64,000 nucleotides of DNA from NCBI RefSeq assembly GCF_007559025.1, contig NZ_CP041765.1:1918679-1982678 (forward strand). Reading direction: 5' to 3'. Of the stretch, positions 49,433-60,763 are shown piece after piece. Source of the DNA: Tomitella fengzijianii (GTDB taxonomy: Bacteria > Actinomycetota > Actinomycetes > Mycobacteriales > Mycobacteriaceae). How positions within the stretch are numbered: position 1 is the stretch's first letter; each line of letters opens with the position of its first letter. Under the pieces are notes generated by a model that saw only the letters and a list, made by a program, of their open reading frames with translations, searched no databases and had not been told where the DNA came from. The position numbers and the translations under genes were made by a program.

Positions 49433-51136
49433 GTGACATCGACCGGCTCCGTTCAGCGTGCGCGTCCGCTCGTCCGGCGGCTGCGGCGTGTCGTCGGTCT
49501 GCCCAGCGGGGAGACCCCGGGTGAAGCCGGCACCCACATCTCCCATCTGCACCGGGTGGAGCGGGCGGCGGCCGGGCTGAATCCCGACGAGACCCGCCAG
49601 CTGCGCTCGGTGCGCCGCTTCGGCGCGTGCGGGACGGTGCTCATGGCGGTCGGCGCCCTGGGCGCCGGTGCGCAACCGGTGTTGCAGAACCCCGTGTACG
49701 GGCACCGGGTGATCGGCCTGCTCTCGCGCATGCCCACGGTCGCGCTCACCGTCGCGATGACGGGCACGGCCATGCTCGTCATCGCCTGGCTGCTCCTGGG
49801 TCGCCTGGCGGTGGGGCGGCTGCGCGAGGGCAACACGCCGCGCCGGCTCAGCCGGTCGCAGATGGACCGCACGATGCTGCTGTGGATGCTGCCGCTGCTG
49901 GTGGCGCCCCCGATGTTCAGCAAGGACGTGTACTCCTACCTGGCGCAGAGTGAGATCACCGCGCGCGGGCTGGACCCGTACTCGCTGGGTCCGGCCCAGG
50001 CCCTCGGCGTGGACAACGTGCTCACGCGCAGCGTGCCGACGATCTGGCGCGACACGCCGGCGCCCTACGAGCCGCTGTTCCTGTGGCTCGGCAAGGTGAT
50101 CGGCGCCATCAGCGGGGACAACGTGGTGGCGGGCGTGCTGATGCACAGGGCCCTCGAGGTGGGAGGCGTGTGCCTGATCATCTGGGCGCTCCCCCGCCTC
50201 GCGAAGCGCTGCGGCATCGCGCCGGTGACCTCGCTGTGGCTCGGCGCCGCGAACCCCCTGGTGTTCCTGCACCTGATCGCCGGGATCCACAACGAGGCGC
50301 TGATGATCGGCCTCATGGTGGCAGGCCTCGAGATCTGCCTCCGCGCCGTGTACGACACGAATCCGTTCGGGATGCGCGGCTGGCTGCTGCTGCTCGCCGG
50401 CGCCGGGGTGATAGTCGCATCCTCGGCGATCAAAATCCCCTCGCTCATGGCGCTGGGCTTCGTCGGCGTGGCCTTCGCGCGGCGCAGGGGGCCCGGTGTG
50501 AAGAACGTCGTGTGGGTGGCGGCGATGCTCGCCGTGATCGCGGTCGCGGGCCAGGCGCTGTTCGCGTGGGCGACGGGCCTGGGGTTCGGTTGGGTCGCGA
50601 CGCTGGGCACCGCCAGCGAGGTGCGGAGCTGGATGTCGATCACCACGCTGCTGGGGATGGGCACCGGCGGCACCGGAATGCTGCTGGGGCTGGGCAATCA
50701 CACCACTGCCGTGCTCGCCATCATGAAACCGATCGCCTTCGTCCTGGTGGGGCTGGGAGTCCTGCGCATGCTCATCGCGACGCACTCGGGCCGCATCCAC
50801 CCCGTGGGCGGGCTCGGGGTGTCGCTTGCGATCCTCGTGATCCTCTTCCCGGTGGTGCACCCGTGGTACCTGCTGTGGGCGCTCGTGCCGTTGGCGGCCT
50901 GGGCCACCACCCCCGCGTTCCGCGTGCCGGCGGTGGCGGTGTCCGCCATCGTCTGCCTGGTGGGGCCCACGCCCAACGGCGGAGAGTATCCACCCTTCGT
51001 CATCGTGGAGGCCGCGCTCGCGGCCCTGCTCACCATCGTCGTGATCCGGCAGGCGACCCGCCGTCGGATCGAATGGACGCGAAGGCAGCCCGGGCGCGCG
51101 ACGACGGAACCGGCGACATACCCTGGTAAGCCGTGA
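49433..51136 (+). CDS. mptB: Alpha-(1->6)-mannopyranosyltransferase MptB
   Basis: A 567-residue GT-C glycosyltransferase with about 13 membrane helices (Rv1459c-like). It builds the first part of the mannan core of lipomannan from polyprenyl-phosphomannose outside the membrane. The GT-C metal/acid motif is in the first large loop: MFSKDVYSYLAQSEITARGLDPY, then TIWRDTPAPYEPLFLW. HLIAGIHNEALMIGLMVAG and HPWYLLWALVPLAAW are also typical. GTG 49433 is used; a possible -10 (CATTAC) ends 11 bases before. Its stop overlaps the next gene (GTGA). It is divergent from sufR, as in M. tuberculosis. Confidence 0.92.
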   Translation: MTSTGSVQRARPLVRRLRRVVGLPSGETPGEAGTHISHLHRVERAAAGLNPDETRQLRSVRRFGACGTVLMAVGALGAGAQPVLQNPVYGHRVIGLLSRMPTVALTVAMTGTAMLVIAWLLLGRLAVGRLREGNTPRRLSRSQMDRTMLLWMLPLLVAPPMFSKDVYSYLAQSEITARGLDPYSLGPAQALGVDNVLTRSVPTIWRDTPAPYEPLFLWLGKVIGAISGDNVVAGVLMHRALEVGGVCLIIWALPRLAKRCGIAPVTSLWLGAANPLVFLHLIAGIHNEALMIGLMVAGLEICLRAVYDTNPFGMRGWLLLLAGAGVIVASSAIKIPSLMALGFVGVAFARRRGPGVKNVVWVAAMLAVIAVAGQALFAWATGLGFGWVATLGTASEVRSWMSITTLLGMGTGGTGMLLGLGNHTTAVLAIMKPIAFVLVGLGVLRMLIATHSGRIHPVGGLGVSLAILVILFPVVHPWYLLWALVPLAAWATTPAFRVPAVAVSAIVCLVGPTPNGGEYPPFVIVEAALAALLTIVVIRQATRRRIEWTRRQPGRATTEPATYPGKP

Positions 51137-52125
51137 AGCCAGGTACCCCTACGGCTCCGTCCGCTCCGAAGCGATCCCGCGACTCCGCACCGCGCCCCGA
51201 GGCGCCGGCGCCTGCCGTGGAACTGTCCGGCGTGGTCCGGAGATTCGGATCGGTCACCGCCGTCGACGGCCTCGACCTGACGATGGACCGGGGCACCGTC
51301 CTCGCGCTGCTGGGCCCCAACGGTGCGGGCAAGACCACCACGGTGGAGATGTGCGAGGGCTTCGCGGGGCCGGACGCCGGCACGGTGCGGGTGCTGGGGC
51401 TCGACCCGGTGCGCGACGCCGCCCGGCTCAAGCCGCGGATCGGGGTGATGCTCCAGGGCGGAGGCGCCTACCCGGGTGCGCGCGCCGGCGAGATGCTCCA
51501 CCTGGTCGCCTCCTACTCGGCGCACCCCCTGGACCCGCGGTGGCTCGTCTCGGTGCTGGGCCTGGAGAACTCGCTGCGGACCCCCTACCGTCGCCTGTCC
51601 GGCGGGCAGCAGCAGCGCCTGGCGTTGGCCTGCGCCATCGTCGGCCGCCCGGAGCTGGTCTTCCTGGACGAGCCGACGGCCGGCCTCGACGCCCAGGCGC
51701 GCAACGTGGTCTGGGAGCTGGTCGACGCGCTCCGCCGCGACGGGGTCTCCATCCTGCTCACCACGCATCTCATGGACGAGGCGGAACAGCTCGCGGACCA
51801 TGTCGTCATCGTCGACCACGGGCGCGCGGTGGCGAGCGGCTCGCCGGCCGAACTCACCACGGGCGCCGGCCGTCGGACGTTCACCTTCACCGCTCCCCCG
51901 CGCCTGGACGCCTCCGCGATCGGGGCGTGCCTGCCCGGCGGCCGCGCCGTCACCGAAGCCGCCCCCGGCCGGTACACGGTGTCCGGCGAAGTGAATCCGC
52001 AGGTCGTGGCGGCTCTGACCCGATGGTGCGCGGACAACGAGGTTCTGGTGTCAGGCCTGTCCACGGCCAAACGCAGCCTGGAGGACGTGTTCCTCGATCT
52101 GACCGGACGGGAGCTCCGCGCATGA
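51133..52125 (+). CDS. ABC transporter ATPase (Rv1458c-like)
   Basis: A 330-residue DrrA-type ATPase. Motifs are LLGPNGAGKTTTVEMCEGF, LSGGQQQRLALACAI, LVFLDEPTAGLDAQAR and TTHLMDEAEQ, followed by a C-terminal domain ending in SLEDVFLDLTGREL as in exporters of the DrrA group. The first 30 residues are disordered and Pro-rich. It pairs with the next gene's permease, with which it overlaps (ATGA). The exported substrate is unknown, and the link to mptB suggests an envelope component. Confidence 0.93.
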   Translation: MKPGTPTAPSAPKRSRDSAPRPEAPAPAVELSGVVRRFGSVTAVDGLDLTMDRGTVLALLGPNGAGKTTTVEMCEGFAGPDAGTVRVLGLDPVRDAARLKPRIGVMLQGGGAYPGARAGEMLHLVASYSAHPLDPRWLVSVLGLENSLRTPYRRLSGGQQQRLALACAIVGRPELVFLDEPTAGLDAQARNVVWELVDALRRDGVSILLTTHLMDEAEQLADHVVIVDHGRAVASGSPAELTTGAGRRTFTFTAPPRLDASAIGACLPGGRAVTEAAPGRYTVSGEVNPQVVAALTRWCADNEVLVSGLSTAKRSLEDVFLDLTGRELRA

Positions 52126-52934
52126 ACGACCGCACAGACTCCGGCATCGCCGCGGCCGGCACCCCGGCGCTCTTCCCCGCGGGCACCTTCACGCCCGCGC
52201 CGGCGGCCGCCCCGCCCGCCGCGATGCTCCGCTCGCAGGTGCGGATGGAGCTGACGCTGCTGCTGCGCCACGGCGAGCAGTTGATGCTGACGCTGCTGAT
52301 CCCCATCGCGATCCTCGTCGCGGTGACGTTGCTGCCCTTCGGCGACTTCGCCGATCCGCGCGTGGACCACGTCCTGCCGATGGTGCTGGCGGTGGCGGTG
52401 ATGTCCACGGCGTTCACAGGCCAGGCGATCGCCGTGGGCTTCGACCGCCGTTACGGGGCGCTCAAACGGATCGGCGCCACCGCCCTGCCCAAGTGGGGCA
52501 TCGTGGCGGGCAAGAGCGGCGCGGTGATCATCGTGATCATCGGTCAGTTGGTGATACTGGGCTCCATCGCGGCCGCACTGGGCTGGCGGCCGGGACCCGC
52601 CACCATCGGGCTGATCCTGCTGTCGGTGGCCGTCGGCACCGTCGCGTTCACCACGCTCGGTCTACTCGTCGGCGGCCGGCTCAAGGCGGAGATCGTCCTG
52701 GCGCTGGCCAACATAATCTGGTTCGCCCTGCTCGCCGTGGCAGGACTGGTGCTGGTGCGCGACGACGTCCCCGGCACCGTGTTCACGCTGGCCACGCTGC
52801 TGCCGTCCGGCGCCCTCACCGACGCGCTGCTGCAGGCGCAGTCGGGCGTGGTGGACTGGACGGGCCTCGGTGTGCTGGTGGTGTGGGGCGTACTCGGCGG
52901 GGCGGCCGCCGTGCGCACGTTCCGGTTCGAGTAA
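52122..52934 (+). CDS. ABC-2 type transporter permease (Rv1457c-like)
   Basis: A 270-residue membrane protein with six helices, beginning at LMLTLLIPIAILVAVTLLPFG and ending with LGVLVVWGVLGGAAAV. A Pro/Ala-rich cytoplasmic start of about 40 residues precedes them. FTGQAIAVGFDRRYGALKRIGATALPKW is the conserved coupling loop of DrrB-type permeases. It overlaps the ATPase gene by ATGA. In M. tuberculosis ctaA (Rv1456c) is close by; here it is not. Confidence 0.92.
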   Translation: MNDRTDSGIAAAGTPALFPAGTFTPAPAAAPPAAMLRSQVRMELTLLLRHGEQLMLTLLIPIAILVAVTLLPFGDFADPRVDHVLPMVLAVAVMSTAFTGQAIAVGFDRRYGALKRIGATALPKWGIVAGKSGAVIIVIIGQLVILGSIAAALGWRPGPATIGLILLSVAVGTVAFTTLGLLVGGRLKAEIVLALANIIWFALLAVAGLVLVRDDVPGTVFTLATLLPSGALTDALLQAQSGVVDWTGLGVLVVWGVLGGAAAVRTFRFE

Positions 52935-52957
52935 GCCCGGGTCCCCCGCGGGCGGCT

Positions 52958-53245
52958 CTACAGGCCGCGGCCGGACCAGCCCGCCATCTTCTGCGCGTGC
53001 CCCGGTGCCGGGGTGGCGGTCGCAACCAGGTCGCGGTCCCAGTCGGACGTCGTCAGCTCCGGGATCGCCTCCACGACTGCCTGCGCGTCGGCCATCGAAG
53101 CGACCATCTCGTCGCCCATGATGCCGTCCTCCCCCACCAGGGTGATGCGGACGCCCCGCAGGCCCACCGGCTGGAGGACGGCCTTGGCCGAACCGCCGTG
53201 CGCGGCGATGAAACTCCGGATCGACTTCGCAGCGTGTTCGTTCAT
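52958..53245 (-). CDS. Small unrecognised protein
   Basis: A 95-residue cytoplasmic protein with an alpha/beta pattern: AAKSIRSFIAAHGGSAKAVLQPV, GVRITLVGEDGIMGDEMVASM and ADAQAVVEAIPEL, then a flexible tail with HAQKMAGWSGRGL. No family is recognised. ATG 53245 has AAGGTC five bases upstream. It is divergent from qor (67 bases apart) and converges with the permease gene. Codon use is normal, and the clear third-position GC suggests it is real. Confidence 0.7.
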   Translation of the reverse strand: MNEHAAKSIRSFIAAHGGSAKAVLQPVGLRGVRITLVGEDGIMGDEMVASMADAQAVVEAIPELTTSDWDRDLVATATPAPGHAQKMAGWSGRGL

Positions 53246-53312
53246 GGGGACGACCTTACCGGCCCGCCCCCGCCCGGCCTCGGCTGCCGGTGCAACGGTG
53301 TAGAACGGCAGC

Positions 53313-54281
53313 ATGCGCGCAATTCAGATCCTCGAGTACGGCGGGCCGGAGGTTCTGCGCCCCGCCGATCTGCCCAGTCCGCGGCCGGGGCCCGCGGAGA
53401 TCGCCGTCGCGGTCGACGCGGTGGGCGTGAACTACATCGACACCTACTTCCGCACCGGGGCCTACCCGCGCCCGTTGCCGTTCGTCCCGGGCGTCGAGGG
53501 CGCCGGGCGGGTGACGGAGGTGGGCGCGGAGGTGCAGGGCTTCGCCGTGGGCGACAGGGTCGCGTGGGCCAGCGGCACGGACACCTATGCCCAGCACGCG
53601 GTGGTCCCTGCGGCGGTGGCCGTCCACGTCCCCTCGGGCGTCGACGACGCTGTCGCGGCGTCGGCGCTGCTCCAGGGCATGACGGCGCACTACTTGATCA
53701 CCTCCACCTACCCGGCCCGCCGCGGCGACTCCGTGCTGATGCATGCGGGTGCGGGTGGTGTCGGACTGTTGCTGACGCAGATGGCGGCCGCCCGGGGCAT
53801 CCGGGTCATCACGACGGTGTCCACGGACGAGAAGGCGGAGCTCTCCCGCGCCGCCGGGGCGGCCCACGTGCTGCGGTACGGACCAGATCTGCCGGAGCAG
53901 GTGCGCGATCTCACCGACGGCGCCGGAGTGGACGCCGTCTACGACGGGGTGGGCCTGTCCACCTTCGACCAGAGTCTGTGCTGCGTCCGCATGAGGGGCA
54001 CCGTGGCGTTGTTCGGCGCGGCGAGCGGGGCGGTGCCGCCGTTCGATCCGCAGCGGCTCAACGAGGCGGGGTCCGTGTTCCTCACCCGGCCGACGCTCGC
54101 GCACTACGTGTCCGGCAGGGCCGAACTCGATTGGCGGGCGGGCGCGGTGTTCGCGGCGATCGCCGACGGCGACCTGGACGTGCGGGTGGCCGCGCGGTAT
54201 GCGCTGGATGACGCCGTGCGCGCGCACACGGACCTGGAGGCGCGCCGCACCACCGGCTCGATCGTGCTGCTGCCCGGTTGA
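53313..54281 (+). CDS. qor: Quinone oxidoreductase (zinc-free MDR family, Rv1454c-like)
   Basis: A 322-residue NADPH-dependent oxidoreductase. MRAIQILEYGGPEVLRPADLP and VGVNYIDTYFRTGAYPRPLPF are the QOR family start. No catalytic zinc ligands occur. The NADPH site is ADSVLMHAGAGGVGLLLTQMA-like (SVLMHAGAGGVGL), with VTTVSTDEKAELSRAAGA after it. GTVALFGAASG is the C-terminal family motif. It reduces quinones or enals. TAGAAC ends six bases before the ATG, with no ribosome site, suggesting a leaderless mRNA. Confidence 0.93.
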   Translation: MRAIQILEYGGPEVLRPADLPSPRPGPAEIAVAVDAVGVNYIDTYFRTGAYPRPLPFVPGVEGAGRVTEVGAEVQGFAVGDRVAWASGTDTYAQHAVVPAAVAVHVPSGVDDAVAASALLQGMTAHYLITSTYPARRGDSVLMHAGAGGVGLLLTQMAAARGIRVITTVSTDEKAELSRAAGAAHVLRYGPDLPEQVRDLTDGAGVDAVYDGVGLSTFDQSLCCVRMRGTVALFGAASGAVPPFDPQRLNEAGSVFLTRPTLAHYVSGRAELDWRAGAVFAAIADGDLDVRVAARYALDDAVRAHTDLEARRTTGSIVLLPG

Positions 54282-54317
54282 CCGCCCGCCCCGACGACCG
54301 CAGCACGGCCGGCGACG

Positions 54318-55346
54318 CTAGCCGACGAGCGAGGCGACGGTGGGCAGATCCAGGATCGAATCCACCGCGAGCACGAGGAACACTGCGGCCAGGTAGTTGT
54401 TCGACAGGATGAAAAGTTTGAGCGGCTGGACCTCGGCGCCGTTCTTGACGCCCTTGTGCAGACGCACCGCCATGCCCAGGAACCAGGCGCCGATGACCGC
54501 GGCGCCGATGGCGTAGAGCAGCCCGGCCGCGGGGATCAGCGCGAAGGTCGTGAGCACGGTGGCAGCGGTGTAGAGCACGATGCGCCAGGTGACCACCTGC
54601 GGCTCCGCGACGACCGGGAGCATCGGCACGCCGGCGGCCTCGTAGTCCTCCCGGTAGCGCATGCCCAGCGCCCAGGTGTGCGGCGGCGTCCAGAAGAAGA
54701 TGATCAGGAACATCACCACGGCCTGCCAGCCGATGGTGCCGGTGACGGCGGACCAGCCGATCATCACCGGCATGCATCCGGCCGCGCCGCCCCACACCAC
54801 GTTCTGCGGCGTCCGGCGCTTGAGCACCTTGGTGTAGACGAGCACGTAGAAGGCGATGGTGGCGACGATCAGCAACCCGGAGAGCAGGTTGGTCATCAGC
54901 CACAGCCACACGAACGACGCCACGCCCAGCGCGAGGCCGAACACGAGCGCCTGACGCGTGGTGACGGTGTCCGCGGCCAGGGGGCGCTTCTTCGTGCGCT
55001 TCATGACCTTGTCGATGTCCGCGTCCACCACGCAGTTGAGCGTGTTGGCGCTGGCCGCACCCAGGAACCCGCCGAACAGCGTGGTGAGGATCAGTAGGAC
55101 GTCGTGCAGATCCAGTCCGCCGCGGTCCGCGAGCAGCATCGCCGGGATGGTCGCGACGAGCAGCAGCTCGATGATGCGGGGTTTGGTCAGGGCGAGGTAT
55201 GCGCCGAACAGCTCGCGGGCACGCGCCAGCCGCCCGCGCAGGGTCCGGGGCGCCGAGTCCAGCGCCCCGCGGGGGCCCGTGGGAGCGGCCTGGCCGCCTC
55301 GGACGCCGGTGTTGTCGCGTCCATGGGCCTGATCCACTGTCCGCAC
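54318..55346 (-). CDS. ctaB: Protoheme IX farnesyltransferase (heme O synthase)
   Basis: A 342-residue UbiA-type prenyltransferase with about nine helices. It attaches farnesyl to heme b, giving heme O for cytochrome oxidase. The two Asp-rich motifs are [22 protein letters not shown] and [14 protein letters not shown]. Also typical are [17 protein letters not shown] and [19 protein letters not shown] 55346 has GGAGA just upstream, giving a polar start about 35 residues longer than in mycobacteria. CtaA (heme A synthase), often near, is not in the window. It is divergent from tkt. Confidence 0.93.
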   Translation of the reverse strand: MRTVDQAHGRDNTGVRGGQAAPTGPRGALDSAPRTLRGRLARARELFGAYLALTKPRIIELLLVATIPAMLLADRGGLDLHDVLLILTTLFGGFLGAASANTLNCVVDADIDKVMKRTKKRPLAADTVTTRQALVFGLALGVASFVWLWLMTNLLSGLLIVATIAFYVLVYTKVLKRRTPQNVVWGGAAGCMPVMIGWSAVTGTIGWQAVVMFLIIFFWTPPHTWALGMRYREDYEAAGVPMLPVVAEPQVVTWRIVLYTAATVLTTFALIPAAGLLYAIGAAVIGAWFLGMAVRLHKGVKNGAEVQPLKLFILSNNYLAAVFLVLAVDSILDLPTVASLVG

Positions 55347-55843
55347 ACGTTCTCCTAGTGCTCTCGCCCGGCCGGGATGCGGCGCCCGCGCAATGTCGGC
55401 CGCCACGCAGCGCCGACGACGGCCGACCGCTGCTCGTCGTCACGCCCGATCATCCCGCGGCGACGTCGTCCGCACTGCGGAACGCCCGCTTCTGGAGCGG
55501 GGAAAGTCGACGAGGACGGGGTTTCGACGAGGATCCGTGAGCGGCCGAATCGGCATCGGCGCACGTCTACTACAAAGCATGGTAGTGCCTGGCATGCGCA
55601 ACGGAAACTCGCGGGCCCGGACGAGCCGTGGATCACAACCCGGCCACCGCCGCCGGGCCGCCCCTGCGGCGGTGGCCGGAACGCGGAATCGACCGGCATC
55701 TGTGCGCGCACTACTGTGGCAGGCGGGGCCGGGAACACCGGTCTCCGGTCGCGCCAGGCCGCGTGCCGGCTTCGGGGCTCGAGCCCGGGCAGCCGGTGCC
55801 GTACCGCAGACGTCCCAACCGAGAACCCAGGAGTCATCCGCAC
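55347..55843. other. Intergenic region between ctaB and tkt
   Basis: 497 bases between divergent genes. The only AT-rich patch is at 55565-55590 (ctactacaaagcatggtag), a short imperfect dyad that could be a promoter or operator for either. Open frames across the region in several phases are not supported by codon pattern or similarity. No gene or RNA is recognised. Confidence 0.5.
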
Positions 55844-57967
<2,124 letters not shown>

Positions 57968-57979
57968 GGAGGACCCATC

Positions 57980-59098
57980 ATGCCGACCAACGAACGTCTC
58001 AACAAGCTCAGCGCCGCGGGGGTGTCGGTCTGGCTCGACGACCTCTCGCGCGACCGCCTCGAGAGCGGAAACCTCGCGCAGCTCGCCCTGACGCGCAGCG
58101 TCGTGGGCGTCACCACCAACCCGACGATCTTCGCCGGCGCGCTGTCGAAGGGGACGGCCTACGACGCCCAGATCGCGCAGATCGCCGCTCGCGGCGGCGA
58201 CACCGCGGATGCGATCCGCGAGCTCACGACGGACGACGTCCGCCGCGCCTGCGACGTGCTGCGTGAGCAGTACGAGTCCTCCGGGCACGTCGACGGGCGC
58301 GTGTCCATCGAGGTGGATCCCACGCTGGCCGCGGACACCGACGGCACCGTGGCGCAGGCGCTGGACTTGTGGAAGACGGTGGACCGCCCCAACCTGCTGA
58401 TCAAGATCCCGGCCACGCCTGCCGGGGTCCCGGCCATCGCCCGCGTGATCGGCGAGGGCGTTTCGGTCAACGTCACGCTGATCTTCTCCGTGGAGCGCTA
58501 CCGGGAGGTCATGGACGCCTACCTGTCCGGCTTGGAGGCCGCCGCCGACGCCGGCCACGACCTGGCGTCCATCCACTCCGTCGCGTCGTTCTTCGTCTCC
58601 CGCGTGGACAGCGAGATCGACAAGCGCCTCGACGCCGTCGGCACCGCGGAGGCCAAGTCGCTGCAGGGCAAGGCCGGCCTGGCCAACGCCCGGCTGGCGT
58701 ACGCCGCTTTCGAGGAAGTCTTCACCGACACGAACGAGCGGTGGAACGCGCTGGTGGGCAAGGGCGGCACCGTCCAGCGTCCCCTCTGGGCCTCCACCGG
58801 CGTGAAGAACCCCGACTACCCCGACACCCTGTACGTCACCGGTCTCGTGGCCGCGGACACTGTGAACACCATGCCGGAGAAGACGCTCGAGGCGTTCGCC
58901 GACCACGGCGAGGTCGAGGGTGACGCGGTGAGCGGACGCGGCGCCGAGTCGCAGGAGGTGTTCGACGCGCTGTCCGGCGTGGGCATCGACCTCGCCGACG
59001 TGTTCGGTCTACTCGAGCGTGAGGGTGTGCAGAAGTTCGACGTGTCCTGGTCGGAGCTCATGGACTCGGTGAGCGCCCAGCTCGAGTCCGCCCGCTGA
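57980..59098 (+). CDS. tal: Transaldolase
   Basis: A 372-residue class I aldolase of the actinobacterial long type that moves dihydroxyacetone units in the pentose phosphate pathway. It shows [17 protein letters not shown] and [15 protein letters not shown], with the Schiff-base Lys142 in [32 protein letters not shown] and [14 protein letters not shown] are also conserved. AGGAGG precedes ATG 57980. It lies in the operon three bases before zwf. Confidence 0.97.
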   Translation: MPTNERLNKLSAAGVSVWLDDLSRDRLESGNLAQLALTRSVVGVTTNPTIFAGALSKGTAYDAQIAQIAARGGDTADAIRELTTDDVRRACDVLREQYESSGHVDGRVSIEVDPTLAADTDGTVAQALDLWKTVDRPNLLIKIPATPAGVPAIARVIGEGVSVNVTLIFSVERYREVMDAYLSGLEAAADAGHDLASIHSVASFFVSRVDSEIDKRLDAVGTAEAKSLQGKAGLANARLAYAAFEEVFTDTNERWNALVGKGGTVQRPLWASTGVKNPDYPDTLYVTGLVAADTVNTMPEKTLEAFADHGEVEGDAVSGRGAESQEVFDALSGVGIDLADVFGLLEREGVQKFDVSWSELMDSVSAQLESAR

Positions 59099-59101
59099 CG
59101 G

Positions 59102-60763
59102 GTGCGCTCGGCCACCACGGGCACCGGGCCCGCCACCCCGCATAATCCGCTCCGGGATCCCCGCGACCGGCGCCTGCCCCGGATCGCGGGGCCCTGCAGC
59201 CTCGTCATCTTCGGCGTCACCGGCGATCTTGCGCGCAAGAAGCTGCTGCCATCGGTGTACGACCTGGCCGCGGCCGGTCTCCTCCCACCGGGATTCGGCC
59301 TGGTCGGCTTCGGCCGCCGCGAGTGGACCGACGACGAGTTCCGGCAGTTCGTGCTCGACTCCATCGAGGGGCGCACGCGCGCCCCTTTCAAGCGAGCCGT
59401 GTGGGAGCGGTTGGCCGAGGGCATCAGGTTCGTCGGCGGCGCATTCGACGAGGACGCCGCCTACGGGCGCCTGGCGGAATCGCTCGCCGGGCTCGACGCC
59501 GAACGCGGCACGGCCGGCAACTACGCGTTCTACCTGGCCATCCCGCCCGCGGCGTTCCCGTCCGTGTGCGGCCACCTGGACGCGCACGGTCTCGCGCAGG
59601 AACGCGTCGTCCCCTCCGAGGACGGTTCCGGCGGCGGGGCGTCCGCGAGCGGATCCGCCGGCGGAACGGGGCTGCTCGCGGGCGGCCGCCCGGACGGGGC
59701 CTCGCCTACGGAGCGGGACCACTGGCGCCGCGTGGTGATCGAGAAGCCGTTCGGCCACGACCTGGAGACCGCCCGGGCGCTCAACGGCGCGATCACCGAG
59801 GTGTTCGACGAACGCAACGTCTTCCGCATCGACCACTACCTGGGGAAGGAGACCGTCCAGAACATCCTGGCGCTGCGCTTCGCCAACCAGCTGTTCGATC
59901 CGCTGTGGAACTCGCACTACGTCGACCACGTGCAGATCACGATGGCAGAGGACATCGGGCTGGGCGGCCGCGCCGGATACTACGACGGCATAGGCGCGGC
60001 CCGCGACGTCATCCAGAACCACCTGCTGCAGCTCCTGGCGCTCACCGCCATGGAGGAGCCGGTGAGCTTCGAGCCGCGCGCCATCCAGGCGGAGAAGATC
60101 AAGGTCCTCTCCGCCACGCGGCTGGCGGCGCCGCTGTCCGAGACGACGGCGCGCGGACAGTACGCCCGTGGATGGCAGGGCTCGGAGCAGGTGTGCGGCC
60201 TGCAGGAGGAGAAGGGCTTCGCCGAGGGGTCCACGACGGAGACCTTCGCCGCGATCACCCTCGAGGTGGACTCGCGGCGCTGGGCGGGGGTCCCGTTCTA
60301 CCTGCGGACGGGCAAGCGGCTGGGGCGGCGGGTCACCGAGATCGCCGTGGTGTTCACCCGCGCGCCGCACCTGCCGTTCGACTCGACGATGACCGAGGAG
60401 CTGGGCCAGAACGCGTTGGTGATCCGGGTGCAACCGGATGAGGGGATCACGGTCCGCTTCGGCTCCAAGGTGCCCGGATCGTCGATGGAGGTCCGGGACG
60501 TCAACATGGACTTCAGCTACGGCCAGGCGTTCACCGTCTCCTCCCCCGAGGCCTACGAACGCCTCATCCTCGACGTGCTGCTCGGCGAACCGTCGCTGTT
60601 CCCCGTCGGCGAGGAGGTGGAGATGTCCTGGGCCATCCTCGAGCCCGCGCTCGAGGCCTGGGCTTCCGGCGGCGCCCCCGAACCGTACGAGTCCGGCGGC
60701 TGGGGGCCGACTTCGGCGGACGCCATGCTCCGCAGATCCGGAAGGGAGTGGCGGCGACCATGA
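59102..60763 (+). CDS. zwf: Glucose-6-phosphate 1-dehydrogenase
   Basis: A 553-residue enzyme that oxidises glucose-6-phosphate and makes NADPH. The nucleotide site is LVIFGVTGDLARKKLLPS, and the substrate motif RIDHYLGKETVQNI is intact. It is about 40 residues longer than M. tuberculosis Zwf2. The surplus is a Gly/Ser/Ala-rich insert at about residues 163-208, between LDAHGL and WRRVVIEKPFGHDL, just before the conserved EKPFG motif. GTG 59102 has no strong site, and the real start may be further in, but translation could reinitiate after tal. Its stop overlaps opcA (ATGA). Confidence 0.95.
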   Translation: MRSATTGTGPATPHNPLRDPRDRRLPRIAGPCSLVIFGVTGDLARKKLLPSVYDLAAAGLLPPGFGLVGFGRREWTDDEFRQFVLDSIEGRTRAPFKRAVWERLAEGIRFVGGAFDEDAAYGRLAESLAGLDAERGTAGNYAFYLAIPPAAFPSVCGHLDAHGLAQERVVPSEDGSGGGASASGSAGGTGLLAGGRPDGASPTERDHWRRVVIEKPFGHDLETARALNGAITEVFDERNVFRIDHYLGKETVQNILALRFANQLFDPLWNSHYVDHVQITMAEDIGLGGRAGYYDGIGAARDVIQNHLLQLLALTAMEEPVSFEPRAIQAEKIKVLSATRLAAPLSETTARGQYARGWQGSEQVCGLQEEKGFAEGSTTETFAAITLEVDSRRWAGVPFYLRTGKRLGRRVTEIAVVFTRAPHLPFDSTMTEELGQNALVIRVQPDEGITVRFGSKVPGSSMEVRDVNMDFSYGQAFTVSSPEAYERLILDVLLGEPSLFPVGEEVEMSWAILEPALEAWASGGAPEPYESGGWGPTSADAMLRRSGREWRRP

